Origin: Ceratotherium simum simum
Lineage: Eukaryota; Chordata; Mammalia; Perissodactyla; Rhinocerotidae
Direction: 5' to 3'
Assembly: GCF_000283155.1 (NCBI RefSeq)
Contig: NW_004454160.1
Coordinates: forward strand, 9,441,285 to 9,505,284
Length of the DNA: 64,000 bases
Shown: positions 10,721-21,784 of the stretch, piece by piece
Numbering within the stretch: position 1 is the stretch's first letter
Layout: every line of letters starts with the position of its first letter
Notes under the pieces: generated by a model
Databases searched by the model: none
Seen by the model: the letters and a program-made list of their open reading frames with translations, nothing else
What the model was told of the DNA's origin: nothing
Position numbers and translations under genes: made by a program

Positions 10721-13700
10721 CGTCTTCTCTCCCTAAGTCAAAGGATTTCTATTAGTAGCTGAACAAATTGAGGTTCTCTTAGCAAAGAAGAGGGGGCATG
10801 CTGCAGGAAGAATGTTAGGTTGGTGACAATTTCTGCCATTGTTTGCTTTTTGCAATTTTGTTATAAAATAACTCCCCCTGCCCCCAGTGTTTGGCATGTG
10901 TATATAATAAACATGTACTGCTATGATGTTGGCATGAAGGTATAGTGATTTTGGAAGACTTCATAAATAAGCTCATTGAAAGAAAGACATAGGAGGGACA
11001 TGGAGGGGAGAAGGGTGGGCACAGTTGGTTTCAGATTGTTAAAAAAATGGCCTGTGAGGGGAGCAATGCACTGGGGACTCGTGAAGTCTGTAGAAGACGG
11101 TGGTCTGGTTTGGCCAACTCATTCATTTTAGGTTATCCTGAGAAACAAGGGAAGTGCAGAGTGAAGAACCAATATAGCCGTGAGAAAAAAAAATGCATGT
11201 TACCTTAAAGCTGGAGGCAAAATTCCTGCTGGAGAAGAACTTTTGCTGCTGTTGTTAGCAAAATACTTGCAGAGTCACTCAATTCTGAAAAGTTAGGTCC
11301 CAAGATCTGGTTTAAAGAGCAAAAAATTAAACAAAGAAAACTAAATTGCTTTGCAAAATAAAGTAAGAGGAATTTTGAGTTTTGGCTGGTGCACAAGAGG
11401 AGGGCTAAAGGGATCCTTGGACCTGGGAAGGAAAGGGGAAAAAATGAAATGGATGTGAGAAAAAGTTCTGTCACCTTCATAGCCAGTGGGCATTATACCC
11501 TCTCTCCATTTTACAGGGAGGGGGCACACAGCTTCCAAATGGCAGGGCCAGGATTTAAACGCAGAATTCAAAAGCCTGCTGCTCTTTCCGCCTGCAGCCT
11601 CCCCCTGGAAGCCTGAAGGAGTTTAGTTTTGAGCTGGGAGGCCGTTGGTTAGTCATTTACAAATCCTCCATCTATGGAAAGACTTTGAGTTGAAGGCCCA
11701 CCTCAGTCGTGAACTGAAGTATCAGGTGCTCTGGCAGGAAGTCCCACGACGACCTTGGGGAACCGGCAGTTTCCTCTGGTTAGTGCTGTGGGTGATGTTT
11801 TCACCTCTTTCCTCAGAACAAGCTGGTAAACAACTTTAGCCCCACCTCCCACCCGCAGGCCTTTTGCAACCAGGCCTCTGTTGCTACAGCAACCCATACT
11901 TTCAATTTCCTGATAAGCAGGGGACTGGTATCTGGGCCCCTATAGGAAAGTACCAATGTGCATTTGATTTCCTTTGTATATTACAAAAAGAAAAAAATAA
12001 AATAAAGAAAGCAAAATAAAACAAAGCAGGTTTTTATTGTACGGCCCCATTCACCCTGGGAATCTGATGCTCATGGTTTCTCATCTACTCATACCTTGAT
12101 TGCTGCTCAGACCTCACAACTTTCATGTGGCCCATGAGGGGCTGAGAACTGCTACAGTCTGCTTCCTCTCAGCGGCGAGGACATTAGTGAGCTCTGATAT
12201 ACACATCATTGAAGTACCTGGCAATAGTATTAGCTTGGCCACTCCAATTGTTCAAAGCATACTCATAAGTAAAATCTCCCTTGGTTTTCACCAGTACTCT
12301 GCAAGTTATGTTGGGTGTGAAAACTCCTCTGAGAGTTGATATTGTACCTCCTTGGAGTTGGGTTCAGGTCCGTGTGGTTCAATCCATAGCACGCAGCGGC
12401 GTGCCTGGGATGCAGAAGACGCTCAAGAAATGACAGCTGCATAAAGACGTGTTAGAGTAAGATGTAAAGTGAGCACAGAAGTGGAGAAATGATTAAGTAT
12501 GCTGTGGCTCTTTTCTGCTCTTAGAAAAGTCTGTAAGGGCATCTTCTGAGGCTGAAGCTGGCCCTTACCCTCGAGTCAGTATGTAATTCCAAGAGTGCAA
12601 GCTTCCTGAGGGCATTGGGTTTGAGTGGCCCTATTCGGCAGAGTCCAGTTTGGGAGCAGGTGTCAATTTGGCACATATAGCTAAATAGACACGTGGGCAC
12701 CTGTGTGAGTGTGTGTGTATGCATACACTATGGGCATCCATCTCTTTAAATATGACCGAGACATAAGATGGAACAAAATTCTCTGCAGGAGCCAAAGGGA
12801 AGGAGAAAAGAGCAGCCATGGTTGGGAGCGTGGTGCCAGTCCTGCCCCAGCCTCTCTACCCAACCACCCCTCTCTCTTCCCTCCAGGTCCCTGCCCACTG
12901 TGACCTTCCCCCTTTCTTCACGTGCTTGTCTTTCAAAGCCTTTCATAATTTCCTTAGCTTCCTGCACATGACGGCTGTGGTCACTGAGCAGACAGCCCTT
13001 CTGTCTAACAAGGTGGTTTACCATAGCTCATTTCTGGGCTAGGCAGGGGCGAGGCGAGAGGCAAGGAATCATGGGGGCGTGGGGGTCGTACCTTTGTGAG
13101 CTTTGTTATTAGGGTGAACGTGGACAGCTGGAGTCGATGTCATTAGTCAGTCAACGAACAAGTGTTTACTGATCTTTATGTTCTAGGGCTGTGCTAAGTG
13201 CTCACTGCTCTCTGTTGTCTCTGCTCATTAAGTGAAAAAACGGGAAAAATAGAAGACAGTTATCTATGAGATCCCTTCATTGGGCTGAAGTCAGGAGCTT
13301 GGACAGAGCTATCTCCTGGGATCTGATCTTGACAGCCACTAACTCCACTAACTCTCAGTGTAATGACGAGGCTTCACTCTCCCCCAGGAGGCCAGGGACT
13401 GGCAAACTCTAAGTGCTCAAGGCAGGGATTTTCCTATTGCTGAGATCATGCCAGCAGAGGTGCAGGCGCTTGACAGGGACAGCCTGAGGCATAGCAACAC
13501 CTCTGATACCATCCTTTCTGACTTGACATTCTACAATTCTAGGTTCTTTCTGTCAATAAATGGCCAGAATATGTTTGTTAATGAGACAAGTGAGACGTAG
13601 AGGAACAAAGAGAGTGTGGAATCCAAGCAGGCAAAAAGAGATTTCATTGCAATTCAGGCAAGACAAAGAGAATTTCAATTCAAATTAGTCCATTAAAATT

Positions 13701-14740
13701 CATGAGGAAGACATCTCGGTGAAAGTGTTATAAGAGGTCACTGTTCAAAAAATCAAAATGGTGGTAGAAGATGCACTATATTGCAAGAAAAGGTATAGGA
13801 CTGAGAAGACTTTATTACTACAAGAAGGGTTCAGCTTATTAATTTATGGCTCATCTAGAATGATCTAGGAATTAACAAGCCTTGTTTCACTGTCCAGAGT
13901 CTCAGACCAAACCCTGATCTGAAATGTCAGATATTGTGGTCATGGGACTGAGATGGTTTTTTTTAAGTGGCCCTTGGTTGGATGAGAAAAATATGTAGTT
14001 CTGAGAAATTGTATAAATAAGCATGGAGACAATAAATAAATGAATACAGGATCGGTATGTTTGGTAAATTGTGTTTATTCAGGTAAAGTAATTTGTCTTC
14101 ATTACCCTACTTTGGTTACGCTCTCTCCGCTTACCACATTTAAAAGCAGGTTGATATGTTAGATTTACAAGACTCGTTTACATGTTTAGAAAAATTTTGC
14201 GTGTTAGATTTCCAAGTCTTCCCTGTCAGAAGTTTGAAGCATTAGAGAAAATCAGGCATTAATAATTTCTAATTGTAGGTAGAAATGTCTAAGGATTTTT
14301 GATGAATTACAAAGCCCTGCATGATCTTCGGAACCCCTTCTCTCCTCCTACAATGGTGAATGGTGGGCTCATTTCCCAGCAGTACAGCAGAACTCTATAT
14401 CTGCCTTATCTCCAGGGGGTCACTTACATCTCTGAGGACTTCTAGTAGCTGTGACCCCTATTATAATGAGCCTCTGTCCCATATAGGAAACAACAACAAA
14501 AAGCCCCACATACACTCCGGGGAATTCCTCAGTGTGGAAGTTAGAAATGGGTAGGGCATTTTGGGAGCATTGAGCAGACTGGCCTGACTGTAATCAGACA
14601 GGATCTCTGTTTCAGGACATCATGAAGGCTTTGAGTACTGGACCAATTGTCAGCTCCACAGAAGACTCCATGGCAACTGCTGCTGGACTCAACAGCAGTG
14701 CCCCAGGAACCTGGAGATAAGGTTCCCATCTTGAGTGTGA
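10721..14740. other. Intergenic stretch, no gene seen
   Basis: It contains a short (TG)n-like run near 12703-12722 and many overlapping short open frames on both strands (for example 12681-13042). None has a recognisable domain, and they shadow each other. No exon-like block flanked by convincing splice signals was found. Confidence 0.5.
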
Positions 14741-14744
14741 ATTA

Positions 14745-14930
14745 AAGGTTCACTTTACCTGCTTTGTGACTTTGGTCAAGTTTCTTAACATCTCTGAGCC
14801 TCTTTCCTCATCTATAAAGCAGGGAGAGTAATACATAACTCAAAGCATTATTGGTAATGCTGATTTGCAATAATGTGTATAAAATGCTTAGCATAGTGTC
14901 TGGACATATAAAGAGCTCAACCCATGAGAG
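14745..14930 (+). mobile_element. MIR SINE, plus orientation
   Basis: It shows the MIR core order: 'tgtgactttggtcaagtttc', 'tctgagcctctttcctcatc', 'aaatgcttagcatagtgtct'. The copy is diverged and has no clear target duplication. Confidence 0.7.
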
Positions 14931-15186
14931 CTGTCTGTTCCTATTAAGTGAATGACCAAAGAGAATTGGGAAACTCCTAAGTGTAATCAAGGTGTTAGGA
15001 CTGTAGTTCAAGCCCACAAATCCAGGTTGACCAGGTGCTAATGTTGTAGTCACAGTGCCGGGGATTTACTCATATTTGTTCAACAAATATTTATTAAGCA
15101 AATGCTTGTGAGGAAATTAGTTATGCCTGATGGTTGCTCAGATCCCTGAATAGTGCCAAAAAGACACTTTCAAATTTGATTTGTTT

Positions 15187-15416
15187 GGGGCCGGCCCAGT
15201 GGCGCAAGCGGTTAAGTGTGCACACTCTGCTGCGGCAGCCCGGGGTTCACGGGTTTGGAACCCTGGGCGCGCACCAACACACTCCTTGTCAAGCCAGGCT
15301 GTGGCGGCGTCCCATATGAAGTAGAAGAAGATAGGCACGGATGTTAGCTCAGGGCCAGTCTTCGTCAGCAAAAAGAGAGGAGGATTGGCATTAGTTGTTA
15401 GCTCAGGGCTGATCTT

Positions 15417-15454
<38 letters not shown>

Positions 15455-15458
15455 ACAA
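15187..15458 (+). mobile_element. ERE-type SINE with a (CA)n tail
   Basis: It starts ggggccggcccagtggcgca and has the usual aagcggttaag region and two 'gatgttagctcagg'-like or 'gttagctcagg' repeats. The tail has become a (CA)n run at about 15420-15458. The duplication aaatttgatttgtt lies at about 15172-15185 and 15459-15472. The minus-strand frame 15138-15458 is SINE sequence. Confidence 0.92.
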
Positions 15459-15524
15459 AAATTTGATTTGTTCTTTTTCTTCTGAATGTATTCTGTATTT
15501 CGAGAGGTTTTTAAAAAGTAAGTA

Positions 15525-15985
15525 GACATTGCTAAGTGAAAGAAGTCAATCTAAAAAGTCTATGTACATATGATTCTAATTCTATGAAATTCTGGAAAAG
15601 GTGGAACTATGTCTCAAGATAGTAAAAGATCAGTGGTTGCCAGGGATTCCAAGAGAGGTAGGGAGGAATGAGTAGGTGGAGCACAGGGGATTTTTAGGGC
15701 AGTGAAACTATTCCATATGATACTGTAATGATGGATACATGCCATTATACATTTGTCAAAACCCACGGACTGTATGGGACAAAGAGTGAGCCCTAATGTA
15801 AACTACGGACTTTAGTTAATAATAGTGTATCAACACTGGCTCATAAATTGTAGCAAATGTACCACACAGATGGAAGATGTTAATAATAGGGAAAACTGTG
15901 CGTGAGGGTACGTCCTTTCCATTCAATTTTTCTGTAAACCTAAAACTGCCCTAAGAATTAGTCTATTAATTAAAAAAAATAAAGT
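15525..15985 (+). mobile_element. Old L1 3' end, plus orientation
   Basis: It has the typical 3' text of old L1 elements: 'agtggttgccagggattcc', 'ccattatacatttgtcaaa', 'taaactacggactttagtta', and a closing 'ctaaaactgccctaagaat' before an A-rich tail at about 15970. No ORF is left. Confidence 0.75.
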
Positions 15986-16214
15986 AAGTAGAATTTTCAC
16001 AATTCATTTTATCTCCCAGTTCTGCTTCCTGGAGATCAGATTTGATTCCTCAGGTTGGAATGCGTATTCCTCCTTCATGTTCCTGGACTGCTCTGTGTTT
16101 CTCTTAATTCCAGTACCTCTACATTATAATCTCTTTCCCTCAAGAAAGTAAACTCTCTGGGGACAGGGACCACGCCTTATTCATCTTTGTGAGATGTCAG
16201 TCTTCTGTTCAGAC

Positions 16215-16425
16215 CTCCCAGTGGCTTCCCATTCCAAGTGCTTTACATGTATTAACACAATTAATCCCTAAAACAACCCTGGGAGGGAAGGTACCATTCT
16301 TATCCCCATCAAATATGAGAAAACTGAATCAGAGAGAGCTTAAGAAACATGTCCAGTGTAACAAAGCTAGTAAGTAGCAGAACTGGGATACCAACTCAGG
16401 TGGTCTGATTCCAGAGTCTGCAGAA
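16215..16425 (-). mobile_element. MIR SINE, minus orientation
   Basis: Antisense MIR features are seen: 'agtgctttacatgtattaac', 'aaaacaaccctgggaggg', 'agaaaactgaatcagagaga', 'aagctagtaagtagcagaac', and 'gtctgattccagagtctgc' at the far end. Confidence 0.75.
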
Positions 16426-16497
16426 AAACTACCAGAAAACACCAAATTTTTGGGTGATGAAATCATTTTAGAGAGCCTCAAAAAAGCATATTTTTTT

Positions 16498-16699
16498 AAT
16501 TTTATTTATTTATTTTTCTTCTTTTTCTTTTTTTCTTGCGGTAACATTGGTTTATAACATTGTATAAATTTCAGGTGTACATCATTATACTTCTATTTCT
16601 GCATGGATTACATCATGTTCTCATGTTCACCACCCAAATACTAATTACAATCCACTACCACACATGTGCCAAATTATCCCTTTCACCCCACTCCCTCCC
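16498..16699 (-). mobile_element. Short 5'-truncated L1 3' end, minus orientation
   Basis: The text 'aaatttcaggtgtacatcat', 'ggattacatcatgttc' resembles the 3' end of the L1 at 9871-10416, so they are the same or close subfamily. The target duplication aaaaaagcatattttttt is found at 16480-16497 and 16700-16717. Only about 200 bases were inserted. Confidence 0.85.
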
Positions 16700-17384
16700 A
16701 AAAAAGCATATTTTTTTTTAAAATGCAGTAATAGAATAGAAGAAAAAAAGGAGAAATACCTTGCACATAATAGGAATAGTACTGTTTTGTGAAACTTTTG
16801 TGGGTTTTTGTATATTACGTGTGTATATATTTTTGAGGGGATGCCATGTAAAATGTATTTAGAAAGCTCACCACCTTAATCTGTAAGCAGAGTTATTATC
16901 TCAGGTAACAAGAAGTGCAGAGCTAAGGCAGCTCCAGGCTTCTGCCAGCCGTACCTGGCTCCCGCCCCCTTATTCTGCGAGTGTGCTGGCCCTGTTCTGC
17001 TGCATGTTCTGCCTTCATCTCAGCAGTTCCTGTCATCATATCCAAACCCAATGATGTCCAGAGGCAGAAAAACACCATCCCGTCTAGAGAAACCTATACC
17101 AGAAGTTCCCAGCAGATTTCCGCTTGACTAGGATAGACAGCTCCTTACCTCTCACTGCCCAGAGCTGAATCACATGCCCACTATAAATCATTCTTAAGAA
17201 AGGAGACTGGGACTGCCATGATCAGATTCCACTGATCTGATACACCTCTGATCAAAGACTCTTCCAACAAAGATAAAAGGCGGAATGGGTATTAAGCAAC
17301 CTAAGTGTTTGCCCTGAGTAGAACCCAGGATAACAAAACTGTTTCAAGTAATTTTCTGTCTCCTTAGAGATGGAAGTTTAAATC

Positions 17385-17525
17385 TATTCATTCATCCATT
17401 TATTCATTCAAGAAATATTTACTGATTACCTAGTGTGTGCCTGGCACTGGGCTAGGCACTGGGGACACAGAGGTGAGCAAAAGAGACATGATCCATGCCT
17501 CCTGGGGATGATTCCAGAAAGGGAG
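17385..17525. repeat. Ancient LINE-like repeat fragment
   Basis: The text 'ttcattcaagaaatatttac', 'gtgtgcctggcactgggcta', 'ggcactggggacacagagg' is a very common old mammalian repeat end. A related stretch opens the segment at 31255. The family is not assigned. Confidence 0.5.
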
Positions 17526-17566
17526 AGAGTAGTTGAACAACTAATTTCAGAAATATGTATGTACAC

Positions 17567-17733
17567 CGCTCATCAAGCCACGCTGTGGCGACAACCCACA
17601 TACGAAAAATAGAGGAAGATTGGCACAGATGTTAGCTCAGAGACAATCTTCCTCAAGCAAAAAGAGGAAGATTGGCAATGGATGTTAGCTCAGGGCCAAT
17701 CCTCCTCACCAAAAGAGAAAAAAAGAAAAAAGG
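17567..17733 (+). mobile_element. 5'-truncated ERE-type SINE
   Basis: Only the 3' half is present: 'catcaagccacgctgtggcg', then three copies of the 'agattggcaatggatgttag' type unit and an A-rich tail. The ggccggccc head and the Pol III boxes are missing. Confidence 0.85.
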
Positions 17734-19665
17734 AGTATGTGTGTATAAATACAAATCATTACGAGTGCTTTTAAGGGAACAAAGAAAATGGTGTGATTTG
17801 AGGTTGTAACAAGAGGATCTGTTTTAAATGGGGAGGGGGTTGGTCAAAGTTTCATCAAGGTTATCCAAATATAGAGCAGAAACCCTTGTCTAGGAGAGAG
17901 AGATCTGAGAACTTGGCTCCAGAAGCTCTTTGTGGTAATGTGAAATGTCATCTTTGTTCCCAATATTCAAATGTCCTTTCATAATTCTGACTGTCATTGC
18001 TTATTCCTGGCAGATGTGTGAGTTATTGCTCAAGTCGTTTCTTACAGGAGATCAGAAGCCAAGACTCCAAGATGGCTTGAAGGACAGACAGCTGAGCTTC
18101 TGTTCACCTCAAGCTATGAAGAGGAACTGTACAGGACTACTGACTGTTATTCGGTACTGAAGGGCCCATTCTTTGGAGGTTTTTTGTTTGTGTTTTTGTT
18201 GTTCTGGTGTCTTTGTGTCAAAGGACAAGATCACATCCTGTATAAGGGGCAGGGCTCTCCCCTGAATGTAACAAACATTGCCAATCATTCCGGAATATGT
18301 GAATACTGAAGCAGGGCTGGACTCAAGGGCATTTCCACTGCAGTCAGGTCAGCTGGTCCCTACAACATAGAGGCAGGCCTGGGGGGTAGGCTTGAGGCAG
18401 GCAGAGAAGTGACCAGGAGAGGACCCCTCTGCAGACCCTAAGGGCAGTGATACTTCATTTTTAAGTTTTCTCTTTTGTAATATCGTTCTTTTATCACAAA
18501 GACTTTGGCAATGTCTGAACAAACCTTATATCCTGATCTCAGCGATCACTGTACGGAATTGGAGATACGGCCAATGTCGAAGTCGGGCAAAATGGCACAG
18601 GGAGAGCAGTGGCAGTCTGTCTTGAGACAAATGAGCGTAACCTCAGAAGGAGAAAATAATAGTTTGGATCCCTATGGTGGACTCTGATGACAAGCAACTA
18701 CCAGAAATAGTCTGTGGAGCGTGTAAACACTTCTTATGGGTTTCCCAGAAATACCTAGAAACAGGAGCCTCCAGTAATAGACAAACTTCTGCAATTAAAA
18801 GAGCTGGAGTTGAGACTACAGTGATTTAGGCATTAAAGGGATGTGTGAAGTTTAGACATCTGGATCACAGATCTATTCTGTCTAGCCCTCAAAACCACCC
18901 CGCAAGGTGATTTTATCATCTTAGGAGAGTGAGGCTCAGGAAATGCCCAACCCGAGGCTGCAGGACAGGTCAGCGGCAGTGTGGGGCTAAGTCCATGTGC
19001 CCAAGGGCATGCTGTTATGCCTCTCTGCCTCCCTGAATAAAACTTATCTGTGGACTTCCTTTCAAGACCCTCAAGAAAAGAAGACTGGTGGCATTTTCTC
19101 CCACGCTACAGCCAGCCTCCAGGAGAACAACCCAAAGGATAGAGTGGGAGATGGCAACTATAAGGAGAAAAGAGTCAAAAATCTTTTCTCTTAACAGAAA
19201 CGGAGGCTTCTTGTTTTATCCTTTAACTTCCCACTTCCTCATCTACAAAGTAATCAACATCTAGCCCCATTCTCATCTCTTTTTTCCCCCTCAAATCAAG
19301 TTCTCTTTTCCCGGTTGAAGCCAGTCTTCTACCTAAGCCTCCGACTTCCACCTTCCCCCTCCTCTCAGATTCTATTCCATCTGCCGCTCTCTTTCCTGTA
19401 CTTGACTTTTTGTCCCTGCTGGTTCCTGCCCCTCTGCCCATAAATATGTTCTAATCTTTCCTCATTTTAACCCATTACTTTAAAAGCAGATCTCCCTCTA
19501 ACTGTGGGCCAATTAGCTTTTTCCTATTGTTATCCACACTTCTCAAAAACGTAGATTTATACTTTTTACCTCCACTTCCTTACATCCCAATAATTTCTCA
19601 GTTCATTCTCAACTCAACTAGCTTATGCCTTCATTTATGTTACCCTAACATCCTAATAAATACTT
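17734..19665. other. Intergenic stretch, nothing recognised
   Basis: Short unrelated open frames only (17945-18160, 18505-18687, 18997-19194 on +; 19223-19441 on -). None has a recognisable motif or a coherent set of splice signals around it. Confidence 0.45.
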
Positions 19666-19669
19666 CTAA

Positions 19670-20165
19670 AAATAGTTTAAATTAGTTTCATATACATATA
19701 GAAAAGTGCATGTAAGTGTACAGGGCAAGGAATGATCACAGAGCGAACACAGCTATGTAACTGCCACCAGGTTAAGAAATAGGACATTACCAGCACCCCA
19801 GAAGCCCTAAGGTGTTCTCCCAATCATTACTCCCTAAATATAACATCACCCTGGCTTCTCATTCCATATATTAGTTTTGCCTGTTTTTAACTTCATATAA
19901 ATGGAACCTTATATTATGTGCTCTTTTGTGTCTGGCTCTTTTGCTCAACATTGTTTGTGTGATGTAGCCATGTTATTGCATGCAGCAGCGTCAGTTCATT
20001 TTTACTGCTATATAGTACTCCATTATAAGAATATGCTGCAATTCATCCATTTCACTGTTTATAGACGCTTGAGATTATTTCCAGTTTGAGGCTATTTCAG
20101 ATAAGATTTCCACGAACATCTTTGTACATGTCTTTTTGGTATACATGTGCACATATTTCTTCATC
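19670..20165 (-). mobile_element. Old L1 3' fragment, minus orientation
   Basis: Antisense L1 3' text is seen: 'atagaaaagtgcatgtaag', 'ttcatataaatggaacctta', 'tatatagtactccattataa', 'ttatttccagtttgaggcta'. It is strongly diverged and has no frame. Confidence 0.6.
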
Positions 20166-21345
20166 TGTTTTTAAAGGAAGACAGTAGTTTGGTTGGAACC
20201 ACCATAAAATAGGTTGAGAAGATTAAGGGACAATCATATTCAACCAATTGGACAAAATTATCATGAACAACAGCTGTGCTTACACAGAGAGGCATAAAAC
20301 ACCGATGCAGCCAAGAGAAGGTTCTTGGGGAGGAGATGTGCCCTTGTGTGTGGGAATGCACAGAGAATAGGGAACAGAAACAGACTGTGTAATTAAGTAC
20401 GAAATTGCATAGGCCCAGAGTAGAGGCAACGTTTAGAACCTCCAGGCTAAGACTAGACAGTTTAATACCAGGGCTGGATTCCTCACCCCTGCTCACCCAT
20501 TGTCTGTGACAGGAGAGTAACCTGGAGGCCAAGCATGGGAGAGAGACGGGGCTGTAGGTCTGGGGGTCATTTCTGTAGATCCCAGACATTCTTCTGCTGC
20601 AGTGTTTTCTTCCCTCTGCAGCCCACACCTGAAACTGAGGCTAAAACTTCTGTGAATGGAGAAATTTCAGACGGACTTTATACTCCCTCTGCCCTTCCCA
20701 CCCTACAGATACAGGTCCTGGGAGGGAGAGGGGAGTCAAGGCAGATCCCCCAGAGCAAGTGGGGCTTATCAGATGCAAATTTTCCCACGGGACAACTGAA
20801 ACTTGAAGTCTGGGCATGTTTGGAAGCCAGTGAAGGTGAAAAGTGTGGAGGAGGAGCTGAAAGGCTGTGTTGGGACTTGGGATTAGAAGAAGGGGAGTGT
20901 GGATAGCTGCAACCATCATTATTGCCATCGTGATCATCATCATCCCTTAAATTTATATCACACTAGACTTTACAAAGAGCTTTCTATCTCAACTTTCACG
21001 TGTCTGTGGGGTGGCAGGGCAGGAATTACCCCGATTTTGCTGATCTCCCAACAACACGCTGGATGCAAGGCAGGGTCTGTACCCTAAGCCGCATCTCCAG
21101 TCCCTCCTCAGGAGCCCACAGGGCTCCCGTCAGTTCATTGGGAAAGCGAAGTAGGGACATGAGCAACGCAGGGACACATGCCCCGCGGGTGGAAGAACAA
21201 ACACGGCAAGAGATCTGGAAATGGCCAGAGGCTAAAGCAGTTTCGGAAGGGAGAGATGGAGGGGTCGGAAACGTGTGACAACTCTGAAAGCTCTGTCCGC
21301 TTCTGGGCTAAGTCCTGAGCCACCTGGAAGGTGCACAGATGCCCA
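20166..21345. other. Upstream flank of DENND2D, no exon supported
   Basis: The region holds overlapping frames (20161-20628 on -, 20535-20906 on +) without recognisable domains. GC content rises towards the CpG island. Promoter-distal elements may be present, but none can be shown by eye. Confidence 0.4.
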
Positions 21346-21636
21346 CAGGGCACTCCCAGCCCTGTCCGCGGAGGTAGGGGATGACTTCGTCCCCGCGCGC
21401 TTAGTGACTGCGGGGCTCGGAAAGTCAAGCTTCCCGGGGCGCCCCACAGAGGGTGCGAGCGAGGTGGCGCCGCCCCCTCCCGGACGCGCGTCGAGCGCCC
21501 TCTGTCACCCCACGCCGCCCTGCCCGGGGCCAGGGGAGGAGCAGGCCCGCCCAGGTGCGCCGGGGGTTGGGCCGCAGTCCGGAAGGTGCGCCGTCCCGCC
21601 CCGCCCCGGGCCTGTCCCCACGACCTCCCCCCGCGT

Positions 21637-21648
21637 GAAAGTGAAAGT
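21637..21648 (+). promoter_or_regulatory. IRF/ISRE-like element in the DENND2D promoter
   Basis: GAAAGTGAAAGT fits the GAAANNGAAA core bound by interferon regulatory factors. It lies about 80 bases upstream of the exon 1a ATG in an otherwise GC-rich island, where an A-rich 12-mer stands out. Binding is an inference from the motif only. Confidence 0.5.
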
Positions 21649-21726
21649 GTCGGGCCCGCGGAGGTCGCGCACTGGGGGGCGGGGCCGGCGCGGACCCGGG
21701 AGCGGGCGCTGGGCACTGGAGGGGCC

Positions 21727-21784
21727 ATGGATGGGCTCGGCCGCCGCCTCCGAGCCAGCCTGAAACTGAAGCGCGGCCGTGGGG
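21727..21784 (+). CDS. DENND2D: DENND2D alternative first coding exon 1a (CpG-island isoform)
   Basis: The ATG stands in a strong context (GCCATGG) and opens MDGLGRRLRASLKLKRGRG, a basic N-terminus. The exon ends in phase 1 before gttagt, so its last G joins GA of 26626 to give Gly and then PPQDN, the same join as exon 1b. With the shared exons this predicts 468 residues. The 5' UTR and start site cannot be placed by eye. Confidence 0.85.

Noticed and set aside
10814..10870. Possible mariner-type end (ttaggttggtgacaat)
   Set aside because: Only one end-like string is seen, no matching inverted end was found nearby, and the similarity is short.
1..21300. Exons of a chitinase-like neighbour gene expected from human gene order
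   Set aside because: In human a chitinase-like gene lies on this side of DENND2D, but I found no matching exon in the window, so it is probably left of position 1.
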